Shown: one piece after another, positions 23,160-34,822 of the stretch
How the letters are laid out: each line of letters begins with the position of its first letter
Position numbering within the stretch: the first letter of the stretch is position 1
Assembly: GCA_947044405.1 (NCBI GenBank)
Contig: CAMRHE010000012.1
Coordinates: 11,858,001 to 11,922,000, forward strand
Reading direction: 5' to 3'
DNA length: 64,000 nt
Origin: Leptodactylus fallax
Lineage: Eukaryota > Chordata > Amphibia > Anura > Leptodactylidae
Position numbers and translations under genes: made by a program
The notes under the pieces: generated by a model
Databases searched by the model: none
Seen by the model: the letters and a program-made list of their open reading frames with translations, nothing else
What the model was told of the DNA's origin: nothing

Positions 23160-24240
23160 AGGCTCTAAAATAAGTACAGTCTCCAAAGTAAATGAAGACC
23201 CCTAAAATAAATACAATCTGTACACCATCTATATAGAGAGATACTGAAAATTATGTTCAGCCTAGGACATGAGAAGTGGTACTGTGCCATGTCCATAAAT
23301 ACAGAATAATAGAAGATACTGAGAATTACATACAGCATACAGAGCAAGAGAATAGACTCTGTGCAGTGTTCATTATGTGGGGAAGGTAGCTCGGTAGCAG
23401 CCATGGTGCGGACCCAACCAGTCAGAGACAGGGAAACAAAACTGTAACAAAACAGTTTTATTTAAAAAAAAAAACCTGCAAAATAAATAAACCTTCACTT
23501 CAGGCACAAAAGGAGCAAAATAAAATACATCCTTAACTTCAGGCAAAAGGAAAATAAACAAAACTCCTGCTCATCCGAGCTCTAAGCTAAACAATACAAA
23601 ACTAGCTATACGTGTGGCTTACTACCAGCCACACGAACAAACAGAACAGCACAAAATAGTCTCACCAGACTTAGTGTAACAGGACAGACCCAGACACCTC
23701 GTCTCACTCCCAGGATCTGCCCTGAAGTGTAGACTAAGAGGCCTTTTATGGCCCAGTAACAAGCCTTAGGATCTACACCTGGGGATGAGACCTACTCAAG
23801 ACCCGCCCTGGACCACATATATGTCAAAAACCTGGGGGAGATATACCATGATTCCAGCACTCTGGCCTGTCACCTTCTCACAATATATACAGAAAAAGAG
23901 TAGATACTGAGAATTACAGAGGCAAACAGGATAAGAGAAATGCTACTGTGCAGTGTCCATACCTACAGAATTAGAGCAGATACTGAGAATTGCACAGGCA
24001 TGCAGGGTAAGAGAAAAGTTACCGTGTACTGTCCGTATATACAGAATAAGAGTAGATGCTAACAATTCCTGTGCACCCAGTATACAGGACAAGAGAATGG
24101 TACCATGCACTTTCTATTTATATACAGGAAATGATCAGATACTAAGAATTACACCTAGCACACGGGGCAAACTGAGAAATACATGCATCATAAGACAACA
24201 CACATACGTTGACAACACATATACTGTATACACTAAGAGA
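23160..24240. repeat. Tandem array of ~76-83-bp units, interrupted by an LTR
   Basis: 'agatactgagaatta' recurs near 23229, 23311, 23902, 23978, 24054 and 24137, each followed by 'cagcatacagggtaagagaa' and 'gtgcagtgtccat'-like segments. Spacings are 76-83 bp apart from the jump across the LTR at 23376-23882. Units are diverged, so the array is old. Confidence 0.8.
23376..23882 (-). mobile_element. Solo LTR, minus orientation
   Basis: On the minus strand it begins TGTGAGAAGG and ends CCTTCCCCACA. A TATA-like CATAAAAGG lies at about 23743-23751 and AATAAA at about 23457-23462, followed by a T-rich stretch, giving normal U3-R-U5 order. It sits inside one unit of the ~80-bp tandem array. Flanks are CATTA and ATATA, so a 5-bp duplication of the unit's 'catata' is degraded at best. 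No internal region or coding sequence. Confidence 0.75.
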
Positions 24241-26620
24241 TAATATCCATATAATATACTCACATATACACACACACACAGGCACTTATCACACAAGCAC
24301 TTAACATAGACCCTTCTTCCATCTTCTCCTTCTGTCCATTTGACATTCCTCCCTGATTGTAGTTGTAGCCCAGGGAAGTAACTGTTTATTCATGCATAAT
24401 ATCAGCTGAAGAATACACTCTCACTCTTTGCAGGGAACTATCTTTACTGATATGTTTCAATAATACAACAGCAACGGATCAATCTTTGCAAAAGTGTCTG
24501 TTCTTTTTGAAATTTTTGGTTATCAAACTGCTTTTGTTAAACAATTTATGAGTACAGTGCTCCCAGAAGATTTTTAGATATTTTTCTGACAGCAGAAAAC
24601 TACTTTAACTATGCAGTTGACATCTTTATGTCAGTAGTTAGTATTAGCAACATGTGCCCAATGTCAAATAAAGAATTACAAGTTCATCCAATTAAAAAGA
24701 TATCACCATCTGTAACATCTAAATGAACTGTAAAAGTAATGATTTACATAATCAATAAACAAGTGCAATTAAGTAAAATATCTGTTTTAGCTGCATTGAT
24801 TATCCTCAATGACATACAGTATTCAAAAAACATACATTTTATTGAAAACCAGTAGAAAATGTCCCATCATTAGAGCAAGTATTTTATATTTGAAGTATAT
24901 TTCTGCCATACTTCTGTAAACTTATTATAAGAAATAACAAATAAAGCACTTGGCTGGCACCTTCTAGGGACCACAGAGCAATAGTTTTGTGCTATATTTC
25001 TGCAAAATAGCCTACTTCATTGTGCTTTGGGGGAGCTGGTTGCTGTTTAATCCTGACTATACAGTAAAGTTTGCCATTTTACAGCTTGGGCTGTTTCATC
25101 TAGTGTGCATGAGCAGTTATTCCTAGAGTAATCGGATCACAGTTGCAGATACTACATTGTCTAGGGATGATAATTATCACATTTACACTCATCCAGTTCA
25201 TTTTCACAATTTGCTGCAGTGCAGTAATGTATCTAAGGACACCCTAGAGCATTGCTCCCCTTGTCTCTCCTTGTTCATAAATATAATGCCAGAACATTGG
25301 GACTGCAATAACTGTTCTGTATATGGCAGCAAGAGCGAGCGTAAGCGTGAGAATTGATTAGACAAAATGGGACGTTTCCTGCAAATAATGTCCCTCTTGT
25401 GGGGCTTATAAAATACATTCTTTAATTTGTTCTACAAAGTGTTGGCTCTGTCAATATGCGTTACTATATTATTTACTACTATTAATTTGAATATTTGCAG
25501 TAGTTTGTTTATGTTATAATTATGTGTAAATTAAAGATTGATGAAAACATTGGAAAAATAGGATCTTTGCACAAGAACCATAAGATCCTTACTTGACCAT
25601 CAAACAAATTGGAGGTATAAATCAATGTTATTACATAGTATTAAACTGTGAAAATTAGATAAAGATCATGCAGAAAAGACTAAATAGAGTTTTTTAAACT
25701 TATTTTATTGAACTCACAGTGTAATAAAGTGGCCCAAATGTTATTAATAGCTAGACAGTGTAAAGTTATAGATGCAGTCTGAAAATTTGCCAGTTATCAC
25801 AATGACTGATGCTGGATGATAAATGTGATATTTCTTTAGACTATCTGGTCTACTTTTATACCACCTTTTAGTTGGCTTACTTTGCGGTGAAATTTTATGC
25901 CACAATTTTGGCACATTTTTGCCACAATGTGGTGCATTTAAGCTATGCCACCTTTTTCTGAGAATCCACACCCACATGTCTAGAAAGTAAAAAAAATTTA
26001 GCCAAAACTAGATGAGCCACATTTATGCTAGTGTCTAGTTGTAGTCAAAATTGTAAATCTGTGCCAGTATGTACAGTAATGAGTTTTAATATGATGGGTT
26101 TTAGCAGTATCAACAGCATGCTTAAGACAGAAATAGCCATAGATCAAGCAATCAAGCCTTGCAAATGCCCTTTAAAATTTCCTTTTGCCTGGGGCCCAAT
26201 TGTATCCTCAGTTCTCAGGGGAGAAGAAAGTCAAAAGTGAGTTGCTACTACCATTCTGGCACAAAAGTAGTTTTTGCCTAAGGAAGATTGTGGAATAAAA
26301 CAGATTCCTCTAATAGATCCAGCAAGTACACCTTTGGGTTCCGTGGTACAGGAATCATAAGTATATCACTTAGCATATCTACCACTTCATCCCAGAATAA
26401 GCTAATATAAGCGTTGAGTACTATAACTTTCTAGCTGATGGAGTGAGCATATGAGAGATGATAGCTTTATAGCTTTCCTATTGGTTTTTGTGAATAAATG
26501 TGCACTGTTTCCTGCACATTTCATAATAAGTTGTTGATTTTATATTTTGGTCTTATAGCCAATTTATACCCTGTACACTTCCTTATAATACTAAACCTGT
26601 TGCGACAGGTCTGATATAAC
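24241..26620. other. Repeat-poor AT-rich DNA, nothing recognised
   Basis: About 2.4 kb without a recognised element, apart from a short CA run near 24268-24282. The part around 25790-25980 contains 'gccacaattttggcaca' and 'gccacaatgtggtgca' and may be an old non-coding repeat. Open frames here are all under 80 codons with no domain. Confidence 0.5.
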
Positions 26621-27512
26621 GTATTTTTCGGACTATAAGAGGCACTGGACCATAAGAGGCGCCTAGGTTTTAGAGGAGGAAAATAGGAAAAAAAAAATTA
26701 TGGGTGTAGATCTGCTGCTGGAAGGTCACAGGTTGTGCAACACTCTTGTATGCGGACATCAGTGTTGCACAACCTGTGTGGCTCTGCAGCTGTTGCCAAA
26801 CTACAGCTCCCATCATTCTAACGTGTCTAAGCTTGATTGGAGTTGTAGTTTTGCAACAGGTGCAGGGCCACATTGACAGGTGGCCCTGTAGTGGTATTTG
26901 TCTATGTTAATTTGGGACACACCAGTCACGTGGTGGAGGCACATACAGGCGGCACAGGCTTTCTTCTCCAAATGTGCCTGCACTGCCTGGCCCCCACACA
27001 ATACAATATGCTTCCCATATTGGCCCCCACACAATACAATATGCTTCCCATAGTGGCCCCCACACAATACAATATGCTTCCCATAGTGGCCCCCACACAA
27101 TACAATATGCTTCCCATAGTGGCCCCCACACAATGCAATATGCTCCTCACAGTGGTCCTCACACAGTATAATATGCTCATCACAGTGGCCCTCACACAGT
27201 ACAATATGCTTCCTATAGTGACCCCCACACAGTATAATATGCTCATCACAGTGCCCCCCACACAGAGTATAATATGTTTCCCATAGTGACCCCCACATAG
27301 TATAATATGCTCATCACAGTAGCCCCCACACAATACAATATGGCAGGCTTTCCCCAATCGCTATTATGGTGCTGCGGGGCCCCGTACCACTCTGGGCGAC
27401 ACTGCTCCACCGTCGCCACCCCCCTTACCCACTATATTCAGACTATGATACGCACCCCCATTTTCCTCCAAAATTTTTGGGGAAAAAGTGAATCTTATAG
27501 TCCGAAAAATAC
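26621..27512. mobile_element. MITE with GTATTTTTCGGACTATAAG ends
   Basis: The left end GTATTTTTCGGACTATAAG is repeated inverted at 27494-27512, a 19-bp terminal inverted repeat. The interior holds a palindromic segment around 'acaggttgtgcaacac...gtgttgcacaacctgt' (26730-26780) and a 33-bp array. No transposase. Diverged relatives of this end lie near 34963, 35819 and, inverted, near 34495-34550. The target duplication was not resolved. Confidence 0.8.
26985..27340. repeat. 33-bp minisatellite inside the MITE
   Basis: Units 'cttcccatagtggccccc' plus 'acacaatacaatatg' start at 27011, 27044, 27077 and 27110, giving a 33-bp period. Because 33 is divisible by three the array stays open in several frames, which produces long but meaningless repetitive frames on both strands. 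Confidence 0.93.
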
Positions 27513-27703
27513 AGTATATGTCTGTTTACTTTATTATTTCTTGTTAGTCTTTTGATTTAAAGTTTCTCCTTGTTTATTCTGGATGATGGAAAATTTTTAA
27601 AATAAATAACGTTATAAAAATGTACTTGTTGACTACTAGTGAAACATAAGTTTGAGATTCTAAAGCATCTTCACAGTCTTCAGCAGTTAAAGTGTAACTC
27701 CCA

Positions 27704-27740
<37 letters not shown>

Positions 27741-28587
27741 TTGATATTGTGTAAAGGGGTCTTGGGTGAACATTTTTGTAATATGCTTAGTTAACCTATC
27801 TAACTTACTTTTAATAGAAAACAGGTAATTGGTCTATAGAGAGCTACATTTCAAAAAGTGGAATTAGAGTAAGTTCCTCTTATTTGCATATTCCTTACCC
27901 AGAATTCTTAGAAGGACATGCATGGTCTAATAATTCCCTAAATGGTCAATTGGAGCTGTTCTCTTATATCCTTGTGATGATTACACTTATATTCATATCA
28001 TGTGACAGTGCGTTGTATAAGTTTTATCTGTGTGCATTTGAAATGCAGGTATCCACCCCCCATGGACTGTAGGTGTGTGGGTGGTTGCTATATCAGAATT
28101 GTGCACTTAAGCTGTTTCTATCATATATTGCAAGGGCCTGTCTGCATCTTACATACAGCCATGTTCTATTTGCTATTGCATAAGTGTTGCCTTCTTTCTG
28201 TTATGTTTTCTTTGCCCATAATCCCTTGTGTCAACTTTAACCTCAGAGGCATGAGAAGGACACAAATGTGACCTGTGCCTCAACGTCCCCATCCTGTGTC
28301 TACTCCCCTTTCAGAGGCTGACTGGAAGACTGACTGACATATTAATATCTTTGTTTGTACTTGTATATACATTATATTTGTATATAATATATTGTTACAT
28401 ATTTGTTTGCTATATGTTTGATATATTTTATCTTCAACTTTATATCCTCTTGTATTACTGTAGGTTCTAAGGATAGTGAGAATCAAGGATGCCACACACT
28501 ACAGATGTAAGTGATTTAATAGAAAGATAGAAAATAAGCAAGTACAATCAAGCAAGTACAAAACAAGAAATAAGAATATAAGCAAAC
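27513..28587. other. No gene recognised; contains a (TTA)n microsatellite
   Basis: A (TTA)n run lies at 27707-27741. The rest is AT-rich sequence without a recognised element. The region 28340-28440 is almost pure A and T. Confidence 0.5.
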
Positions 28588-28859
28588 TTAAAGGGAGTCT
28601 ATTATTGGAGGAACACATTTTTCACTAAGCATATGTTGGAATAGCCTTTAGAAAGGCTATTCTAGTCCTACCTTTCTTCTTCTTTTCTTCTAAGCCATTT
28701 GTGAATAAAACTTTTTTTTCTGATATGCAAATTCTGTGCACAGAGCACAGGGGGCATTACCCCTGTGCTCCGAGCATAGCACTATCATTGGCAGCATTAC
28801 GCCTGCATTCAGAGATGGAAAAGGAGTCCTCCTCTTCATCCTTTTCGCTGCGTTACCAG
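28588..28859 (+). mobile_element. TTAA MITE, left arm only
   Basis: TTAAAGGGAGTCTATTATTG at 28588 fits the TTAAAGGRR end signature of T2/Kolobok-type MITEs. 'atagcctttagaaaggctat' follows. The match to this arm type stops near 28860 where another repeat begins, and no right end of this family was found. Confidence 0.6.
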
Positions 28860-29110
28860 CAGCAAGTATGACATTTTTCGATTTTCGATTTTCAATTTTC
28901 GTTTTTGACTCCCTGCCTTCTAAACCCCATAACTTTTTATTTTTCTGTTCACAGAGCCATATGAGGGCTTAATGCTTGCAGGACAAATTGCTCTTCATAA
29001 TGGTACTATTTATTATTCTGTACAATATTCTGGGAAGCTGGAAAAAAATTCAGAATTGAGTGGAAAAAGCTCTGAATACAGATACAAAGAAAAGAGTGAA
29101 AAAATGCAGG
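28860..29110 (+). repeat. Dispersed repeat, 'gcgggacaaattgt' family, short copy
   Basis: Contains 'ttaatgcttgcaggacaaat' and 'gggaagctggaaaaaaattc', matching the inverted sequence at 56700-56790 and more loosely 19845-19920. Confidence 0.6.
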
Positions 29111-29129
29111 ATTTCACCACTCCTTCTCC

Positions 29130-29349
29130 ATCAACTGCTGATGGCACTGATTAGTCTCAGTGGTCATGTGCAGTGCAGGATTTCTGGCAGTGAGGCCACA
29201 GCACAAGACAGAATGGACACAGAGTCCAGACGGCAGACAATGGTGGCATACAATGGAGTACCAGGCCAGGAACAGATGAGTGTGTTTTTTTATGTTACAC
29301 CTCACCTGGTCTCCACAGGGGTTTGCCCAATTCTGGACAACCCCTTTAA
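29130..29349 (+). mobile_element. TTAA MITE, right arm only
   Basis: Ends TGGACAACCCCTTTAA at 29349, the inverted form of TTAAAGGGGTTGTCCA. It contains the 'gatgagtgtg' plus T-run segment found near the right ends of related copies. The left arm is missing. Confidence 0.65.
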
Positions 29350-29403
29350 CTCATATTAACAAAATGACATCACCTAGCGACAGTTACTTTTAAAAAAAAA
29401 CAA

Positions 29404-29406
<3 letters not shown>

Positions 29407-29445
<39 letters not shown>
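29407..29445. repeat. (TA)n microsatellite
   Basis: About 19 TA units without interruption, preceded by an A-rich run. Confidence 0.95.
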
Positions 29446-29447
<2 letters not shown>

Positions 29448-30057
29448 AGGGGACAGGGAGTCATTTTGTGATATGCACGTAAATTCAAACCACATTTGAT
29501 GGATATCAGGTAACACTGCTGCTTACTAAATGCCAAGACTCACATGAGGATGATGAGTGTGCACAGTATGTGTCTGTGTGTGTCACCTGACAGATGTCAA
29601 AATTAGTTCTATTCAGTTAGTTCATTAATGTATTACACAGGATTGAATGATCAGTGGAATATACCATTTAAAATAAAATTGGTATTTCACTTATTCAGCT
29701 ATTTATGTACAAAAGGCAAATTTTACACATTTAATTCAAGAAACGTATCCCCTAATGTGCTTCTAACTGTTCCTTAGGTACTGGATATGCTAGTACTGAA
29801 GTTCAATGCGTCCATTGAATGCGGCTTAGTTTAGTTTTGGGTAGCCAGGCTCATGCACAGTCCTTACTTCAGGATACTGGATAGTGTGGTGGAAATTGAT
29901 ACTACTGTGCTTGAGTGTTCTCCACGTGTGGTTCTCCACTGGCTGTCCTATATATAACTGTGCTGTATATGAAAAATGGTTTAATTTATCACGTAGCCTT
30001 TCCCATATACAGAACAGTATAATAAGGCATTAAAGTTCAGTGGCAAAGAATCTCATC
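29446..30057. other. No gene recognised
   Basis: About 600 bp of AT-leaning sequence without a recognised element or coding frame. Confidence 0.5.
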
Positions 30058-31085
30058 CAGTGTCGGACTGGCCCACCGGGGAACCGGTGAATCCCCCGGT
30101 GGGCCCCGAGCCCCGACTATTAGTCCTCATGTCATGGGGGCCCGATCGGGATCCTGACCATCCCGATCGGGCCCCTGACCAGTGGCGTTACGATCGCGGT
30201 CGCAGGGAGCGCGACCGCGACCGGACCCGGCAGGGTACGGGGCCCGCGGCCGGCTGGAGATGGCCGGGGCCCCGGACCACTATGATAGTGGTCGGGGAAA
30301 GCCTGGTTCCCCGACCGCTATCCATACTGTTATTGGAAAGGGACCCTGGCATATTGCAGGCCCCTTTCCAATAGATGGCAGCCCAGGGGAGGTGACTGAA
30401 AATAATAAACACATTCTCACCTCTCCTGGGCACAGCGTCCTCTCCGGCGCTCTTCTGTCATGTGACTGAGGCCTGTGATTAGGCCCCGGCGGTCACATGG
30501 GGCGCGACCGCGTAATGACGTCAGTGCGCCCCCACGTGACCGCTGAGGCCCAATCACAGGCCTCAGCAGCGTCGTCGGAAAAGGGCCTGAAGACGCTGAA
30601 GACGGCAGGATGGAGCGAGGATGCCAAGGAAAGGTAAGTCAAGGTGAGTATGAGAGTTTGTTATTTTTAATCACTTCCCCAGGGCCTCCGATTATTATAC
30701 TCTGGGGTCTGAGGAGACCCCACAGTATAATAATAGCACTGAAGCGGAGCGGATGGGGCTATTGGGCGCATATAATACTGTGTGGGGGCCACTGTGGAGC
30801 TTATAATACTGGGTGGGGGCCACTATGGAGCTTATAATACTGTGTGGGGGCCACTGTGGAGCTTATAATACTGGGTGGTGGCCACTGTGGAGTTTATAAT
30901 ACTGGGTGGGGGCCACTGTGGAGCTTATAATACTGGGTGGGGGCCACAGTGGAGCTTATAATACAGGGTGGGGGCCACAGTGGAGCTTATAATACTGGGT
31001 GGGGGCCACTGTGGAGCTTATAATACTGGGTGGGGGCCACTGTGGAGCTTATAATACTGGGTGGGGGCCACTGTGGAGCTTATAC
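30058..31085 (+). mobile_element. hAT-like element, left end, with a minisatellite
   Basis: Begins CAGTGTCGGACTGGCCCACC, a hAT-type end. The next ~75 bp matches, inverted, the end at 46790-46867. Very GC-rich sequence follows (30100-30600), then GGGGTCTGAGGAGACCCC as in the hAT at 13240-15113, then a 31-bp array. The 104- and 95-codon frames in the GC-rich part have Arg/Gly-rich compositions and no domain. The right end was not identified nearby. Confidence 0.65.
30760..31085. repeat. 31-bp minisatellite near the hAT left end
   Basis: Units 'gagcttataatactggg' plus 'tgggggccactgtg' start at 30797 and 30828, a 31-bp period, about ten copies. The inverted unit aligns with the units at 13690-14655 and 21290-21720. 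Confidence 0.92.
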
Positions 31086-31149
31086 TCCATACAGTGGCTC
31101 CTTCATTTTTTTTTTAATTACGCAGGGGCAGGTGAAAAAAAACAAAACA

Positions 31150-31347
31150 AAAAAACCCCCCACAAACTTTCTTTCCTGTCCCCAGTGTCTCCCAGAGCAG
31201 TTCGGTCCTGCAGCTCTGTTGTTTTCTTCCAGCTGACGTTCCCTCTGCACGTGTCTACCTGTGACGTCACGTGACCCCTGAGGCCAATCAGTGACGTCAC
31301 AGCACAGGAGACAGGTGAGTATGTTTAGCATGTTTTTTTTTTTTTTT

Positions 31348-31378
<31 letters not shown>

Positions 31379-31437
31379 GATTCACCTCCCCCAGACTAAT
31401 TATAAAAAAGAAAAAAATTATACTGGACAATCTCTTT
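31150..31437 (+). mobile_element. TTAA MITE, left-truncated copy
   Basis: Resembles the MITE at 44992-45324: 'cctgtccccagtgtct', a GC-rich centre with 'tgacgtcac', 'gacaggtgagtatg', a homopolymer run, then 'actggacaatctctttaa' ending near 31437. The left terminal repeat is missing or replaced. Confidence 0.6.
31331..31379. repeat. Poly-T followed directly by poly-G
   Basis: About two dozen T then about 24 G with no interruption, in the position where relatives of this MITE carry only a T run (for example 45249-45271). Confidence 0.9.
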
Positions 31438-31463
31438 AAAGTGTGGTGCATTAGGGGTGTATA

Positions 31464-31882
31464 TTAAAGGGGTTGTCCAGGCATAATTTGTTATGGTTTA
31501 TCTTCAGGATAGGCCACAGATACCTGATCTGTAGGGGGCTGACCCCGGACCGATCAGCTGTATGGAGCCACTTCTGGTGTCCATCCTGTACACAATACAG
31601 GGCCAGAAGCAGAAAGCGCTGTCCACTGTATATTAGCTGGGCACCTTTACTGTATCTCAGCACTTATTGAAGTCAGTAGGAGCTGAGCTGCAGTGAAGGC
31701 GCCGGGCGACTAAACAGCGGATGGAGCTTTCTGCTTCCGGCCCTATGTTGTGTACAGAATGGGCGCCGGAAGTGGCTCCGAACAGCTGATGGGGCCGTGT
31801 GTCAGAGCCCTACTGATCAGGTATTTATGGCCTATCCTGAGCATAGGCAATAAAAAAGATTAACCCTGGACAACCCCTTTAA
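31464..31882. mobile_element. TTAA MITE, complete
   Basis: TTAAAGGGGTTGTCCAGG at 31464 and its inverted form ending CCCCTTTAA at 31882 give a shared terminal repeat with TTAA at both edges. The centre is a long imperfect fold-back ('ggataggccacagatacctgat' against 'atcaggtatttatggcctatcc'). No coding capacity. Ends fit TTAAAGGRR, the signature of T2/Kolobok MITEs in Xenopus. Confidence 0.82.
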
Positions 31883-32060
31883 TATGCCCCACACAGTTTA
31901 ATGTTCCCCCCACAGGATGTCAGCCCCCATCACTGCTCCCACACAATATAATGACCCCATCACTATTCCCCATACAGTATGGGGGACCAGTCAAGAGGCC
32001 ACTATGTGGGGGGGACCAGTGAAGTGACCATAGAAAAATTTGGCCCAGACAACCCCTTAA
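31879..32060 (-). mobile_element. Half MITE between two TTAA sites
   Basis: Only one recognisable end, GCCCAGACAACCCCTTAA at 32060. The interior is a degenerate 'cccacacaatataatg' repeat. It shares a TTAA with the MITEs on either side. The same segment recurs inverted at 43663-43838. Confidence 0.65.
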
Positions 32061-32418
32061 AAGAGGTTGTCCATAAATTGGAGCGACCACTGTGTCGGCC
32101 GCCAGGGAGATGTAAAAATAAGAAAATTTTTAAAAAAGCATACTCACCTGTCCCCAACACCCCGTTGTCCCCTGCCTGTATCTTTTCGGTCTCATGGCGG
32201 TGCCTCATTTCTGGAAATCCTGTACCTAATTGGTCTTAGCGATCACATGAGGTGCAGGACTCCCAGCAAGTAGTCGCCAGCATGAGACTGAATGGATACT
32301 GGCAGCGGACAACAGAGCGCCGGGAACAGGGGAGTATGCTTTTTAATTTACTTATTTTTTACTTTACACCTCCCGCCAGCTACATGGGTTGCTCCAATTC
32401 CTTCGACAACCTCTTTAA
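32057..32418. mobile_element. TTAA MITE, complete
   Basis: TTAAAAGAGGTTGTCCATAA at 32057 pairs with 'gacaacctctttaa' ending at 32418. Contains 'agcatactcacctgtcccc' on the left and the 'ggagtatgcttttt' counterpart on the right. Its inverted relative is 43333-43666. A further partial arm (TTAAAGGATTTGTCCATC) starts from the same TTAA and runs to about 32470. Confidence 0.8.
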
Positions 32419-32469
32419 AGGATTTGTCCATCTTCCTAATATTGATGGCCTGTCCTTTCAGGAGTATCA

Positions 32470-33699
32470 CAACACAAAGTACCCCAAGTCTGACTCTGGA
32501 AAGCAAGCATGGACAGGTGATGAGCATGTGTGCTTGAAAATGTCAGGACTGATACTAAGTCCCAATCAGGCTCTGAGTGCTGTGCAATGCTCTCTTAAAT
32601 ATGCAGAATCTGTTCAAGTCATGGTCAGTGACTGTAGCAGACTCCATAGTGCGTATATACAGCTACAGGGAAAAAGCAGCTGTCAGCAAAGTACCAAAGT
32701 ACCAATCAAACCAATAAGAAAACTAGCATGATGGGCATTCTGGCCCTGATTATAAGTAACCCCTAACTCTACAAAACTTATGCTAAACTATTAATTTATT
32801 ATTTCACTCCAATCCTATATATTTCTATATGCACTCATATATAGAAATGGAAAATTGACATTTAAATTGCCCACATAAAAAGCAAGCTATGAAAGGAACA
32901 AGCAATGCTTGAATGTCCTCTTTTCAGGTTTATACATATATTTGTACCAGCAAATTATAGCTTTCCCTTTCCTACTTTCCAATTATTTCTGCCAATATCA
33001 TTCCACATGTTATATATAACAGTAAATAGGTATGTTCTATATTAGCAAATGTCAACATTCTATTCTAGGACTTTGATATTTCAGATATGGAAAAAAAATA
33101 TGTTTCAGGTTATGACCCTTTTTATTCGATACATTCAATGTACATCTGCGTATAACCTATTTATTTATATAGGAAAGTTCATTGTTAAGCCTTACATAAA
33201 AGTAAAAGGACAATGCACCTATTATGTACAGTATTTACTGAAGATAGGAGCACAGAACACTCAGGGTATGTTCTCACGGCTGAATTTAAAACAGAAATTG
33301 AGTGGATTCCACCTCAAAATCAGCTTCAAAATCCACCTGACCCATGCATGATATAGTAAAACAAGCTATTCCTCTTCCGCTGCACCCAGTGATCCCCATT
33401 CGTTTCTATGGGAGGCAATTACTCATTTTTTCCTCTAGCTGATTTTTTCAGCTGAATTTATAATTTATAACAGAATTGTTTTTTACCACTGATATACTCT
33501 TACATATGTACATACATAGCATATCAAAACAAACACCTACAAACACAGGCGGAAATATATTCAAAGAATATGCTAATGAGGTAAATTAATCTAGGTTCTA
33601 AATCGAAGAAAAATTAATACAAAGGTTTGATAAAATAAGAAGTTGTATCAAGATAAATATTTCTGTCTGAACATATATATCATGTGTTTATTCCTCAAC
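32470..33699. other. No gene recognised; possible MITE at 33255-33450
   Basis: AT-rich DNA. Around 33255-33450 'aaattgagtggattccacc' and 'aaaatcagcttcaaaatcc' with 'agctgattttttcagctga' suggest a fold-back repeat. The 159-codon frame at 32252-32731 starts in a MITE arm and has no domain. Confidence 0.45.
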
Positions 33700-34290
33700 T
33701 TTTGATTATAGATTGTGTTGCAAAAGATTTTGAAATGTTTATTACTGAATCTCTCAAAGACTGAACTACCGCTGTTTCCACCATCTGATAGATCTGTCCC
33801 TGATATCTCCATTGCAGTCTCCGGCCTTACCATAACTCCTAGGCAGTATGCCCGCTGCCTCAGGATTATGTTTGACTCAGACCTTTCCTTCACCCCCCAT
33901 ATCCAATCACTCGCACGCTCATGTCATCTTCACCTCAAAAATATGTCCAGAATCCTCCCTTTCCTTGCTACAGATACACTAAAGACTCTTATTGTTTCCC
34001 CGATTCACTCTCGCCTTGACTACTGTAACTCCTTACTAATCGGTCTTCCCCTTACTTATCCCCCCCTCTACAATCTATTCTGAATGCGGCGGCCAGGCTT
34101 ATCTATCAGTCTAGATGCTACAGCGATGCCTCCGGTCTGTGCTGCCTATTCAATACAGAATACAATATAAACTTATCACCCTCATTCACAAGGCCCTCCA
34201 TAATGCTTCACCTCCCTACATTTCCTCCCTCATCTCTGTCTATCGCCCAACCCGTACTCTCCGTTCACTCAATGACCTAAGACTAACATG
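33700..34290 (+). pseudogene. L2-group LINE reverse transcriptase, 3' fragment
   Basis: The frame from about 33715 to 34083 encodes the C-terminal side of an L2-type reverse transcriptase: 'LNLSKTELPLF', 'LRIMFDSDLSFTPHI', 'ARSCHLHLKNMSRILPFL' and 'SRLDYCNSLL'. A stop at 34081-34083 reflects a frameshift, since the following bases to about 34285 encode the usual continuation ('YRPTRTLRSLNDLRL') in another frame. 5'-truncated, as LINE copies usually are. Endonuclease and the catalytic RT motifs are absent, so it is inactive. Confidence 0.85.
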
Positions 34291-34822
34291 AAGTGAATCG
34301 GGTTTTAAGCAATGCGTTGCAAACTTTCCCCTATCCAGTGCCTATCCAGTTTTCCAACATTTAGGTCGGATTCGCGGCCGACAAAGTGCCGCGGCAAGAG
34401 TGAACCCACCCTTAGTAACATTGACCCCTCTACTCCATTAACTCCAAAGTTAAGTGGTCTTAACTTTAAAATAAAATATTTTTTCCAAATTTTTCAGGCT
34501 GAAACCTGGGGTTTGTCTTATAGTCAGATGTGTCTTATTCAAAAAATAGGTTTCCTCTGTAAATGTCTTGCAATTGTCTTTTTTTATAGAGGAGACAGAG
34601 CATATTGCAAAGGGTCATCACCTATTTACTCTTGGCAAATATTATAAAGATGACTAGACTATCATAACATACAGTATATCTACATTGATTTCATAGGTGG
34701 AGTTTACAGACGTTTTATACAGATGGCCAACTATGAAGAAAGGATTTCTTATTTCAGCATTGAGCCCAAAACACTGCATGACACAAAGTCACAGTCAAAT
34801 ACAATGTGCTATCTGTGTATCC
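34291..34822. other. Mixed sequence with an inverted remnant of the GTATTTTTCGG-type MITE
   Basis: Near 34495-34550 'gtcttatagtcagatgtgtc' is the inverted form of the subterminal sequence seen at 34975-34995. The rest is unrecognised and non-coding. Confidence 0.5.

Noticed and set aside
26813..27357. Long repetitive frames of 130-160 codons on both strands
   Set aside because: They come from a 33-bp array, whose period is a multiple of three and keeps several frames open at once.
32252..32731. 159-codon frame containing LSAVQCSLKYAESVQV
   Set aside because: It begins in a MITE arm, crosses into unrelated sequence and shows no domain.
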